A stretch of DNA of 40,179 nucleotides, from positions 1 to 40,179 of the forward strand of contig CAXTOX010000023.1 in the NCBI GenBank assembly GCA_964245885.1, given 5' to 3'. Shown here piece by piece: positions 15,424 to 23,434 of the stretch. The notes beneath the pieces are model-generated. The model was not told where the DNA came from. It saw only the letters and a program-made list of their open reading frames with translations, and searched no databases. The stretch is from CAHJWO01 sp964245885. GTDB taxonomy: Bacteria; Verrucomicrobiota; Verrucomicrobiia; Chthoniobacterales; SZAS-18. Position 1 is the first letter of the stretch, and each line of letters starts with the position of its first letter. The position numbers and the translations under genes are program-made.

Positions 15424-16233
15424 TTATTCCTTGTAGACGATGCGCGTGTCGGCCATGTGGTCGTGCAGCGCGCGTTTCTGGTCGTCGAACGCCGCGATGA
15501 GGAAGCCGATGGTCAACGTGAAGTTATTGACCAGTTTGGCGAAGTAACGGCCGACGGCGCGACCGTAGGTCACCCTCGTGCCGTCCGAACGCACCACGCG
15601 CAGGTTGCAGATCAGCTTGCCGGGCGTCCCGCCGAAACGACCGGTGAAGAAAACGTCGTACGCCGCCCCGACGCACATGCTGAACACCCAGTACGCTATC
15701 TGCGGGCCGAACCCCCTCGCGGCGTCATAGACGAGGGTGGCAGGGAACAGATAGGATGCCGCAAATTTCAAGACGAGCGAGACCGGCAGCATGATCAACG
15801 CGTCGAGCAGCACCGCGCCGAGGCGGATCCAAAAGCCGCCGAACCGCGCCGACAGCACGCCGTACGCGCCGTAGGCCGGCGACATGCCCTGGCGCATCTT
15901 TTGTAGCAGGAGCGGTTTACAGGCCGCGCAGACGTTGAAGCCCTCCAGCCGGATGACCTCGTCCGCCGGGAAAACCCGTCCGCACTGGGAACACTGCGCC
16001 TGGTAGGCGGAGCCGTCCGCGGCCGGCGAGACCGGGTTCGCCGCCGACCCGACCACCGGCGCGGTGGAAACCAACGGGATCGCGCGCGCTTGGGCAAAGG
16101 GCATCCAGTCCGGCATGCCGTTGCGCCAGACGAGGGTTTGGTCGGCGACGGTGCCGTTGCCGACCAGCCGGGCGAACTCGTCATCATCCACCGGGCCGGC
16201 GCGCTGGCCCTGGTACGCGTAGAACCAATTCAT
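15424..16233 (-). CDS. RDD family membrane protein with N-terminal GYF domain
   Basis: 269 residues. Residues 1-50 (NWFYAYQGQRAGPVDDDEFA, then QTLVWRNGMPDWMPF) form a GYF_2/DUF4339 domain. A zinc-ribbon-like pair follows (CSQCGRVFPADEV and CAACKPLLLQK). The RDD domain starts near 140 with FGGFWIRLGAVLLDALIM, in which Arg and Asp-Asp-like positions give the family its name, and contains FTGRFGGTPGKLICNLRVV, then YGRAVGRYFAKLVN and the closing DDQKRALHDHMADTRIV. RDD proteins are polytopic and often sit beside MoxR-type clusters; some are linked to Na+/H+ transport, but most are uncharacterised. The ATG at 16233 fits the GYF start. The upstream spacer is filled by nested repeats. Confidence 0.9.
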   Translation of the reverse strand: MNWFYAYQGQRAGPVDDDEFARLVGNGTVADQTLVWRNGMPDWMPFAQARAIPLVSTAPVVGSAANPVSPAADGSAYQAQCSQCGRVFPADEVIRLEGFNVCAACKPLLLQKMRQGMSPAYGAYGVLSARFGGFWIRLGAVLLDALIMLPVSLVLKFAASYLFPATLVYDAARGFGPQIAYWVFSMCVGAAYDVFFTGRFGGTPGKLICNLRVVRSDGTRVTYGRAVGRYFAKLVNNFTLTIGFLIAAFDDQKRALHDHMADTRIVYKE

Positions 16234-16280
16234 AAAAGGGAGCGGAAAGAGTGCCGGGAACGGAGGCAAAATGCAACGGG

Positions 16281-16570
16281 GTAGTTGCGGGTTGCGGGTT
16301 GTGGGCAACAGCCAACGGGACACGCGTCGTGGGGCGCGAGTGGCACTTTAACACGGAGACACGGAGAACACGGAGACCGGAGGAGGAAAACAGCAGGAGG
16401 AGAAAGGGACGAAGCACGGACAGGCAAACAATCCCCTCGACTATTTCTGCCGTTTCCTTTTCTTCTCCTCCGGGCTCCGTGTCCTCCGTGTCTCTGTGTT
16501 AAGATTCCGCTTTCCGTCACGGGGGACGTGCCGCTCGCTGTTGTTCCCACCCACAACCCACAACCCGCAT
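16281..16570. repeat. Nested inverted heptad/octad arrays between RDD and rhomboid-like genes
   Basis: The 351-bp spacer 16234-16584 contains no gene. The outer arms are GTTGCGG/GGGTTGC-type heptads at about 16281-16312 and their complement ACCCACAACCC at about 16537-16570. Inside them, 16341-16386 (CACTTTAACACGGAGACACG and so on, 8-9 bp period) pairs with 16464-16510, which ends CCGTGTCTCTGTGTTAA. The inner element shares its TTAACAC(G/A)GAGACACGGAG start with the array at 27421-27555, so these are dispersed copies of one family. One array has apparently landed inside another. Confidence 0.85.
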
Positions 16571-16584
16571 CCCTCTTCCCCCCC

Positions 16585-17580
16585 TCACTTGCGCCGCACG
16601 ATCTTTCGCCGCGCATTCTCCAAAGTCCACCGCTCCTCGTCGGTCAGGCTGCCGAGGCCGTGCCGGGAGATCTTGTCGAGGATCGGGTCGATGCGCACGG
16701 TGATATATTCCCGCGTGGACATCCGCCGCTCCACTTCCGTGAACCGCGGCACGACCAACCGGCCCGTCGCCGCCGCCACCGGGCCCGCGAACACCGGTTC
16801 CGCCAACGTCTCCTCGTCCTCTTGCAGCGCCGCCGCCGCCCAGGAGGCCGCTTCCTCTTCGGGCGAGCGCACGGCGCGGCGGCCGAAGCCGAGCCGGCGC
16901 ATGTACACGCAGGCCACGATGCTCGCCGCCAGCACGCGGCCGGCGGCCGTTTCCAGCCCCGGCTCGGGTTTGCCGGCCAGCGCGGCCATGGCCTCGGCTG
17001 CTGCCACTGTGCCGCCCGCCGCCAGCACCAGGGCCAGCGCGCCGTGCTTGGTCCGCAGCCAGCCCGCGCCGTTCGCCGCCAGGGAGAGCGGCGGCACCAC
17101 GTCCATCTCGGGCATGGCGCACGCCAGCGCCACGAAGATCGCCACCACCCCCGCGCCGGGTCCGGCGACCGGCGCGTCGGCCATGCCGTGCGCCCAGCCC
17201 ACGGCCACCTGCGCCAGCCCACCGGCAGTTCCACCCGTCAGGAACAGGGCGGTAAGGTGCCGCCGGCCGACGACGGATTCCAGGTGTCTCCCGGCCAGAA
17301 AGAGGATCGGCAATTCGACCAACAGCAGCCACGTCACGCTGCCGGGCAGGAAAAGAGAGCTGAGAGGTTGCCACAACCGGCCTTCGCACAGGCCGCCGAC
17401 GGTCAGCCCGGCCCAGTCGCGCAGGGTGGATTGCGCCGCGCCGCCCGGCAGACGCAGGGCGTACCAGGCCACCATTCCCAGACAACTCGCGGCCAACAAA
17501 CAGACGGTGGCCGAGGGCAGGGTCGGACGGTGTCCGAGACGGCCCGGCCGCCAGGAGGAAGTACGCCGGGAGGGTTGCAT
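16585..17580 (-). CDS. Rhomboid-like membrane protein lacking catalytic residues
   Basis: 331 residues. Seven or so hydrophobic segments follow the rhomboid layout: RLWQPLSSLFLPGSVTWLLL, then VELPILFLAGRHLESVVGRR, matches the rhomboid segment 'W.l.t..F.H.g..HL..N...L...G..lE'. But the His/Asn positions read W and E, and the GxSG serine motif is GPGAG (140-144) with no serine. The C-terminal part (about 280-331; VRIDPILDKISRHGLGSLTD, then EERWTLENARRK) is the short helical domain found at the end of many Bacteroidetes-type rhomboids (DUF6576-like). So it appears to be a pseudoprotease of the iRhom type, perhaps a membrane chaperone. It is the first gene of the minus-strand cluster. Confidence 0.72.
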   Translation of the reverse strand: MQPSRRTSSWRPGRLGHRPTLPSATVCLLAASCLGMVAWYALRLPGGAAQSTLRDWAGLTVGGLCEGRLWQPLSSLFLPGSVTWLLLVELPILFLAGRHLESVVGRRHLTALFLTGGTAGGLAQVAVGWAHGMADAPVAGPGAGVVAIFVALACAMPEMDVVPPLSLAANGAGWLRTKHGALALVLAAGGTVAAAEAMAALAGKPEPGLETAAGRVLAASIVACVYMRRLGFGRRAVRSPEEEAASWAAAALQEDEETLAEPVFAGPVAAATGRLVVPRFTEVERRMSTREYITVRIDPILDKISRHGLGSLTDEERWTLENARRKIVRRK

Positions 17581-17731
17581 AAAGGCGCGGGCGGGAGTGG
17601 GGATGATCTGGTAAGCGGAAACCTACAGGATTCAGCCTATTTTGTCGAATGATCCCGCGCGGGGTTTTTCGCCTCCCGACAGTGACAGAGAGCCAGTTTC
17701 GCGCCATCTTCGGAGATTGGGAACTCCTGCC

Positions 17732-20011
17732 ATGAATTTCGAGGAAGACTCCGTCCTGTTCGGCGCTGATCCGTCCACGCGCATCGTCTCGGTGGAACTC
17801 ACCGGTGAGAACGAGGTGCAGGTCTACCGCCGCCCCGCCGAGGGCAAACCCACGGAGGTCGAACGCGCCAGCTTCCAGCCGTTCCTGTGGATGGCGGGCG
17901 CGCAAGAGGGCATTGAGAGCGAGGGGCTCGCGGGCGGCCTGGCCTTCGACCAACTGGTGCGCTGCGCAGGGTGGGGGGATTTCAAGTCGCTCCAGAACGG
18001 CACCCTGCGCGAACGCCCGGGCCTGCGGTACTTCACGCTGACCGACCCGGTCCAGCAGTACCTGACCGCCTCGGGCCGGACGCTGTTCAAGGGGATGGAT
18101 TTCACCGAACTGCGCCGGATGCAGATCGACATCGAAACGTATTGCACGGAGGGCTACGAGTTCCCCAACGCCGAACGCGCGGGCGATCACCTCATGGCTA
18201 TCGCCGTGAGTGACCACACGGGTTGGGAGGAAATCATTCTGATCGACCAGGCCGCGGCGGCGAAAAGCGAAAAGGACGCGCTCGAACGGCTCAACACGCT
18301 CATCCGCGAAAGTGACCCGGACGTGTTCGAAGGGCACAACTTCTTCAAGTTCGACTTGCCCTACCTCGCCGCGCGCGCCAAGCGCCACAAGGTCAAGCTC
18401 GCGTGGGGGCGCGACGGCACTTTACTGACATCCCGACCCTCGCGTGTACAGATCGCCGAGAAGACGATCAACTACCCTAAATTCGAGGTGCGCGGCCGGC
18501 ACATCATCGACACGTTCCTCTTGCTGCAACTCTACGACATTGGCACGCGGGAGTTGGAGAGCTTCGGATTGAAGGACGCCGCCCGGCACTTCGGAATCGT
18601 CGGCGGCGGGGTCGGCGAAGGCGCGGGCGCACCCGACACCGCCGACAGCGAGACCGGCACCCCCGAGCGCACCTACCTCGAAGGCAAGGGCATCCAGTGG
18701 GCCTACGAACACGACTTGGAAGCGTTCAAACGCTACGCGCTCGAAGACGTGCGCGAGACCCGCGCGCTGGCGGATTTGCTCAGCCGCTCGTACTTCATCC
18801 AGGCGCAAATCTTCCCGTTCAACTACCAGGAAATCCCCGTGCGCGGACAGGCGACGCGGGTCAACTCGCTGTTCCTGCGCGAATACTATCGTCGAGGGTA
18901 TTCGCTCTCGCAACTGCCCGAGGTGCGCAACTTCGAGGGCGGCTACACGGACATTTTTGTAACGGGCGTGGCCGAGAACGTGTGGCATTGCGACGTGGCG
19001 TCGCTGTACCCGTCGGTGATGCTGAAGTTCGACGTGTTCCCGGCCAACGACAAGCTGGGCATCTTCCACGGGCTGGTCGCGGACCTGCGGAAGTTCCGGC
19101 TCGCGGCGAAGGCCGAGATGCGCGCCTTCAAGCCGCACTCGCGCGAGTACGCGCGGATCAACGCGCTGCAAAACGTCTTCAAGGTGCTGATCAATGCGTT
19201 CTACGGTTACCTCGGATTCGCGCAGGGACATTTCGCCGACTACGACGCCGCAGCGCGCGTGACCGAGATCGGCCGCGACCTGCTCAAGCAGATGGTCGCC
19301 TGGCTCCAGCAGCAGGGCGCGAAAGTCATTGAGATCGACACGGACGGCATTTACTTCGTGCCGCCCGAGAAGGTGACGGCCAACATGCTCCAGACCGGGT
19401 TGCACGAGGTGCTGCCGGCAGGGATCGACATTGAATTCGACGCGAAGTACCGGGCGATGTTTTCCTACAAGGCGAAGAACTACGCGCTGCTCGACGAGGA
19501 CGACCGACTCATCTTGAAAGGCGGCGCGTTGAAGTCGCGGGGGATGGAGCGTTTCCAGCGGCAATACCTCGAACGCATGATCCGCCTGCTGCTCGAAGGA
19601 AAACCCGCCGAAGTATCGGCGCTGCGGGCGGAGTTCACCGAGGCGATCCGCGAACGCCACTGGCCCATCGAGATGCTGGCGAAAGCGGACACCTTGCAGG
19701 ATTCACTCGGGCAGTATTCCAAGAAGATCGAGGGCAACGCGCGCAACCGTTCCGCGCCCTACGAGTTGGCACTACGCAGCAAACGCGACTACCAGCCCGG
19801 CGACCAGATCAGATATTACATCACCGGCACGAAGAAGAAGGTCAGCTCCTACGAAAACGCCAAGCTAGCGAGCGACTGGAACAAGGACGCCCGCGACGAG
19901 AACGTGGAATACTACGTCGGCAAGCTCGATGAGTTAGCGAAGAAGTACGAGGAGTTCATCCCCAAGGAAGACGGCAAAGGACACAGGCCGGGGCAGGGGG
20001 AATTGTTTTAG
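17732..20011 (+). CDS. Family B DNA polymerase with 3'-5' exonuclease
   Basis: 759 residues. The exonuclease motifs are intact: Exo I QIDIETYC (Asp133), Exo II FEGHNFFKFDLPYLA (about 200) and Exo III RYALEDVRET. The polymerase motifs are also intact: A HCDVASLYPSVML (SLYPS at about 424), B KVLINAFYGYLGF and C IEIDTDGIYF (536). A KKVSSYENAKLASDW segment ends the thumb. The size and the short palm resemble archaeal-type PolB enzymes present in some bacteria rather than E. coli Pol II. The role is probably repair or an accessory polymerase. The ATG at 17732 is chosen because the sequence before it has no family similarity. It is divergent from the rhomboid-like gene and borders the defence island. 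Confidence 0.9.
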   Translation: MNFEEDSVLFGADPSTRIVSVELTGENEVQVYRRPAEGKPTEVERASFQPFLWMAGAQEGIESEGLAGGLAFDQLVRCAGWGDFKSLQNGTLRERPGLRYFTLTDPVQQYLTASGRTLFKGMDFTELRRMQIDIETYCTEGYEFPNAERAGDHLMAIAVSDHTGWEEIILIDQAAAAKSEKDALERLNTLIRESDPDVFEGHNFFKFDLPYLAARAKRHKVKLAWGRDGTLLTSRPSRVQIAEKTINYPKFEVRGRHIIDTFLLLQLYDIGTRELESFGLKDAARHFGIVGGGVGEGAGAPDTADSETGTPERTYLEGKGIQWAYEHDLEAFKRYALEDVRETRALADLLSRSYFIQAQIFPFNYQEIPVRGQATRVNSLFLREYYRRGYSLSQLPEVRNFEGGYTDIFVTGVAENVWHCDVASLYPSVMLKFDVFPANDKLGIFHGLVADLRKFRLAAKAEMRAFKPHSREYARINALQNVFKVLINAFYGYLGFAQGHFADYDAAARVTEIGRDLLKQMVAWLQQQGAKVIEIDTDGIYFVPPEKVTANMLQTGLHEVLPAGIDIEFDAKYRAMFSYKAKNYALLDEDDRLILKGGALKSRGMERFQRQYLERMIRLLLEGKPAEVSALRAEFTEAIRERHWPIEMLAKADTLQDSLGQYSKKIEGNARNRSAPYELALRSKRDYQPGDQIRYYITGTKKKVSSYENAKLASDWNKDARDENVEYYVGKLDELAKKYEEFIPKEDGKGHRPGQGELF

Positions 20012-20053
20012 TTCCATCTTCCGGGTCCGAATGACTCGCTCTGAAAAACGGAT

Positions 20054-21019
20054 TCAGTTTCCAAGATAAACGTCAGCTTCTTCAGCGAGCACGAGAGGCA
20101 TCTGTTGAGAATTGTTGGTCTCCGACGCAGCCAATCCTGCACCCGTTACCAGGTCGTCACCGAGGAATTTGGGATACAAAGCGGCCAGGCGCGGAATGTT
20201 GACTTCTGCTTGCTGGAAATAAGCCTCGTCGATTTCCGTTCCTATCGCATCGTAGCCGATAGCCAAAGCGGCGGCGATGGTCGAGCCTGAACCCATGAAA
20301 GGGTCAAGCACCACGCCTTCTCCAAGCGGCAACAACGCCCGTACGATAATCCGCAGGAAATGCTGCGGCTTCAGACAGGGATGATCCGAAATGGCCTCCT
20401 CGCGGCCCGGGGTTCGTCCGCTCGGAATGGCGTCGGGTAGAGGCTTGTCGGCACCGACCCGGCGCAGGCCGCCAGTCTTCCATCGTCGCAAATTGTCCGC
20501 CACCGTCCGCTCGGCAATCGGTTTGCGGAACAACATCCAAGGTTCGTACGCCCCTTTAGGCGTGACGCAAACCTCGGGAAACTCGCGCTCCGCGTTTTTG
20601 GGTCGGTCGCCGCCGCGAAAACCGAAGTAGAGCCGCACGATGGCCGTTCGCACCTCGTACCCGGCGTTCGACAAAGCCGTCTGGATCAGGTGCTGCATGA
20701 TGGGATGACCCGCCACACACACATGTGCTCCTGGCACGAGGGCTGGCAAGAGCAACATCCCCCACTCGTAAAAAAACTGCGACAGGGTCTTTTTTTGCAC
20801 GTCGTTCAAAACGGTGAAACGAGGCAGCGGGTCGCGTTTGCTCCCTCCGATCGTCGGCGGCAGACGCCACACGCCACCCCGTCCAACCCTGAGTTTGGAA
20901 ACTTCTTTTTCAGTAAATTCAAGCAGTCCATAAGGCGGATCGGTACAAACGGCGTGCAGGGAATGCGCGGGGCATTCACGCAGCCAGTCGAAGCAGTCGG
21001 CACGGTGGAGGCGGTACAT
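20054..21019 (-). CDS. Site-specific DNA methyltransferase (N4-cytosine/N6-adenine type)
   Basis: 321 residues. The catalytic motif IV is CTDPPYGLLEF near the N-terminus (about 30-40), preceded by YRLHRADCFDWLRECP. The AdoMet-binding motif I, VVLDPFMGSGSTIAAALAIG, lies near the C-terminus (about 245). This IV-to-I order defines the beta-class amino-methyltransferases. The end YDAIGTEIDEAYFQQAEVNI is the normal motif II-III continuation, after which about 40 residues are extra. It methylates DNA to protect it from the partner endonuclease, which is encoded divergently 72 bp away. The recognition sequence cannot be read from the protein. GC content appears lower here than in the flanking genes, which suggests acquisition. 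Confidence 0.9.
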   Translation of the reverse strand: MYRLHRADCFDWLRECPAHSLHAVCTDPPYGLLEFTEKEVSKLRVGRGGVWRLPPTIGGSKRDPLPRFTVLNDVQKKTLSQFFYEWGMLLLPALVPGAHVCVAGHPIMQHLIQTALSNAGYEVRTAIVRLYFGFRGGDRPKNAEREFPEVCVTPKGAYEPWMLFRKPIAERTVADNLRRWKTGGLRRVGADKPLPDAIPSGRTPGREEAISDHPCLKPQHFLRIIVRALLPLGEGVVLDPFMGSGSTIAAALAIGYDAIGTEIDEAYFQQAEVNIPRLAALYPKFLGDDLVTGAGLAASETNNSQQMPLVLAEEADVYLGN

Positions 21020-21091
21020 GGAGGAAGTGTAAAGATTTCAACTATAGGCGAAAGACGATTCGTTGCCGAAGCGTTACCAACGGGATGCGCA

Positions 21092-21992
21092 ATGCAAGCC
21101 AGAACCGTCATCGGTCGATTCATCCGCAGACTTCGTGAGCAGAAAAGGTTTACCCAGGAGCATCTGGCCGTCCGCACGGGGATCACCTATCAATATCTCT
21201 CCGGATTGGAGAATGGGCGCGAGAATTTTTCCATCGATGTGCTGGACGCGATTGCCGGAGCGCTCGAAGCACCACTGCCCTACCTCGTCTCCGCAGCGTT
21301 CGCGCCCGATCCTTCGGCCGCAGTTTTTGCCGTGAATCCGCGACATTTCCGTCCGCAGACGCCACTGCCACCCGGAATGACGATTTCGCATTTGGAGGCT
21401 GCGGTGAATGCCACGCAGGCAATCGTCTCAGGAATCAATGCAAATCTGGTGACCGCCCGCGCAAAGCCGCTGCCTGGATACATCCAAGGCAACAACTTCA
21501 GCGGCCTTGTCTCGAACATGCTCTGCGATGCATTGAACGAGCATTCGCCCTACAAACACAACTCGCACCAGGCGTACCCCGACCTCGTGAACGCGTTGCC
21601 TGAAAAGGGGGGGGGCATCCGTCGGCCTGGAGGTGAAGTCCACCATTCAAATCGGGAAAGGCGGAGAAAGCCACAACGGGCATTCCGGCTGGCATCTGAT
21701 CGCGTGTTTTCAGATGGAGGCGGGGACGGGCAACATCCGCTTCGTTCACCTGATGTTCGCAGTCCTGAATGGGCATTCGCACGCGGAGCCCGACTGGAAC
21801 TACGTCGGTAGTAAGGTGAACGCGGAAACCGGCAGCCGACGCACGGAAACGTACAACACCACGCTCATCGGACTGACGAAACTGCGCGACGGTTCCGCTT
21901 TCCTCGATCCGGCGGTCATCAACTTCAAACGCTGGCGACAAAAGCGGCGCGGTCCGGTTCCAGCTTACTCAATTTTTGCGAAGAACGCATGA
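21092..21992 (+). pseudogene. HTH-restriction endonuclease fusion, frameshifted at a G9 tract
   Basis: Residues 1-65 are an XRE-type helix-turn-helix (VIGRFIRRLREQKRFTQEHL, then GITYQYLSGLENGRENFSID). The middle domain (LEAAVNATQAIVSGINANLV; NNFSGLVSNMLCDALNEHS) leads to YPDLVNALPEKGG. A run of nine G (21607-21615) then throws the frame; with eight G the reading continues GLEVKSTIQIGKGGESHNGH, which supplies the E-x-K of a PD-(D/E)xK nuclease (Glu180, Lys182). The rest (WHLIACFQMEAG and so on) ends at 21992, giving 299 residues when repaired. It is divergent from the methyltransferase, so it is the endonuclease of a type II-like system. The HTH may provide built-in autoregulation. The tract is either a phase-variation site or a sequencing error. 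Confidence 0.75.
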
Positions 21993-22276
21993 AGACCGGC
22001 TTCATCGACAAACTCATCTCCCGCCTCGGCCGCGTCGGGCCGGAAGAGGCGCGCCGCCACCTCCTGCGCGTCGTGCGCGAAAAAGGCTTCCTCGAAACGA
22101 TCTTCAACGCCATCCAGGAAGGCATCGTGGTCACCGACCCGCGCGGGCGCATCGTCTACCTCAACGGCGCGGCCACCGAGTTCTTCGGCCTCCACGCCAA
22201 GAACTCGCTCGGCCGGCCCCTCGCCGAACAGGACAAAAGGGACAGGCAAGTTTTTCTACATCAGTTCCGACCATAG
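21989..22276 (+). pseudogene. Truncated copy of the histidine kinase N-terminus
   Basis: The first 81 codons are identical at nucleotide level to the start of the intact kinase at 23435, covering the N-terminal helix and part of the PAS domain (FNAIQEGIVVTDPRGRIVYL). After the Glu-Gln at codon 81 the sequence diverges into 14 unrelated residues (DKRDRQVFLHQFRP) and stops. Its ATG overlaps the endonuclease stop (ATGA, 21989-21992), which changes the kinase's native GTG to ATG. The catalytic HisKA and ATPase domains are absent, so it is non-functional as a kinase. It overlaps the end of the minus-strand nucleotidyltransferase by 16 bp. Confidence 0.88.
21990..22232 (+). repeat. 243-bp direct repeat, left copy
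   Basis: I found no difference on a line-by-line comparison with 23436-23678 (offset 1446). The boundaries are sharp: the base before differs (A at 21989, G at 23435), and after GAACAGG the left copy continues ACAAAAGGGACAGG while the right continues with kinase sequence. The 1203 bp between the copies hold the nucleotidyltransferase module. Confidence 0.9.
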
Positions 22277-23112
22277 CGTTGGCTTGCTTGATCCTCTGCC
22301 AAGCGTTGGAACGTATCAGGCAGTGGCGCGGGATTTCCGGCGATTTGTGGCAGTGCGCCACCCAACGAAGGATAATGTGACTGTGCCTCACGCGCCATTC
22401 GCGGGTCAGATGGCTGACCTTCACCATCTAGATACAGCGCGCCGACTTCCTCCGGTGGCAGCGTTGCCACCAGTTCGCGTGCGGCTTCCACGCTCTCCCG
22501 CCAGCGGGTTTTCATCGCCACGAAGTCAAACTGATCCGTGCCCAACACCGCCAAAAACTCTTCTGGCCGCAGACGGTTGAAGCGGTTGGCCTGCTCCAAA
22601 ATCAGCGAAGGGGTCAAGCCGGGGTCTTTTCCCGCCGCTGCCCACGCCAGCAAACCGAGAGATGCATAGCTCTCGTCGAGATAGAGCGTGTCCACAAAGT
22701 CGCGCACCTCCCAACGTCCGGCGAGCGCCAGCACCTTGTTGGTCGCCAGATCGGCCAAGTGCAGCCGCCAGCCGAACTCCGCGTCCGGTTGCGCGGGGAA
22801 GAACCGGAACGCGCTGTCCTGCGTCCACTCCAAGCGTAGGCTCTGCCCATCGCGGCTGACCAACGCCCGCTGGAATCCGGGTCGATTGACCAGCCATTCG
22901 ATGCCGAATCCCTCTCGCATTAGGAAGTCGGTGTCTCCGGCAGCGGCCACCGCGACGCTTTCCTCGGCATCGTGGAAAATGTCCACGTCGTCCGAGTACC
23001 GTGGCGAATCCGGCGCGGCGTTGATGACCGCGCCGCCCGCCACGAAGCTCTCTGGTCCCCGGCGTTCCGCCAACAGGCGCAGGACGGCGCGCTGAAACTC
23101 GGTTAGAGGCAT
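22261..23112 (-). CDS. Nucleotidyltransferase, AbiEii/AbiGii toxin-like
   Basis: 283 residues from MPLTEFQRAVLRLLAERRGP. The nucleotidyltransferase core is FVAGGAVINAAPDSPRYSDD, then VDIFHDAEE: the G-G and D-x-D motif of DNA polymerase beta-like transferases as arranged in AbiEii/MenT-type toxins. LATNKVLALAGRWEVRDFVD and LYLDES supply the usual second conserved region (K...R...RD..D). Such toxins transfer nucleotides to tRNA or other targets and act in phage defence or toxin-antitoxin pairs. It is preceded after 8 bp by a 56-codon gene on the same strand, probably its partner. An earlier in-frame start at 23238 would overlap that gene and is not favoured. The 3' end overlaps the truncated kinase. 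Confidence 0.78.
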   Translation of the reverse strand: MPLTEFQRAVLRLLAERRGPESFVAGGAVINAAPDSPRYSDDVDIFHDAEESVAVAAAGDTDFLMREGFGIEWLVNRPGFQRALVSRDGQSLRLEWTQDSAFRFFPAQPDAEFGWRLHLADLATNKVLALAGRWEVRDFVDTLYLDESYASLGLLAWAAAGKDPGLTPSLILEQANRFNRLRPEEFLAVLGTDQFDFVAMKTRWRESVEAARELVATLPPEEVGALYLDGEGQPSDPRMAREAQSHYPSLGGALPQIAGNPAPLPDTFQRLAEDQASQRYGRN

Positions 23113-23120
23113 AGGCAACT

Positions 23121-23291
23121 TTATAAACGGCCGGCCAGCTTCATCCCTTCCCGTCCGCCATGTGTCCGTAGGCCGTGCAGCAGCGTCTCGCGCGACAGTT
23201 CCAGCAACGGCACCTCCTTGCGTACCCACCAGAAGCAACGAGTGCGGAACGCTTCCAATTCTTCGCGCAGATTGTCGGTAGAGGCTGGCAT
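23121..23291 (-). CDS. Small protein paired with the nucleotidyltransferase
   Basis: 56 residues from MPASTDNLREELEAFRTRCF, ending HGGREGMKLAGRL. The pattern 'RCFW..R...P......L.....L...G...G..LA..L' recalls the short ORFs commonly found just upstream of AbiEii-like nucleotidyltransferase genes (from memory, not checked). With the stop 8 bp before the transferase start, the two form an operon, and an antitoxin or accessory role is inferred. A longer reading to 23426 exists, but its extra N-terminus (MNLTKTNRTHWYDSQ) has no supporting feature. It lies immediately before the intact kinase, in the opposite direction. Confidence 0.6.
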   Translation of the reverse strand: MPASTDNLREELEAFRTRCFWWVRKEVPLLELSRETLLHGLRTHGGREGMKLAGRL

Positions 23292-23434
23292 GGCTAAAGG
23301 CGACTCCGGGCGCAGTCTACTCGTCAACACGCCGAACTGCACTTGAAAATTGCCCTCGCGGGCACGGCTGATGCCGCTAAGCTGCGAATCGTACCAGTGG
23401 GTACGATTCGTTTTTGTAAGATTCATTTCCCGCC

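Noticed and set aside
21092..21300. A separate controller (C) protein gene before the endonuclease
   Set aside because: The HTH region has no stop before the nuclease part; the frame is continuous to the G tract, so it is a domain of one protein.
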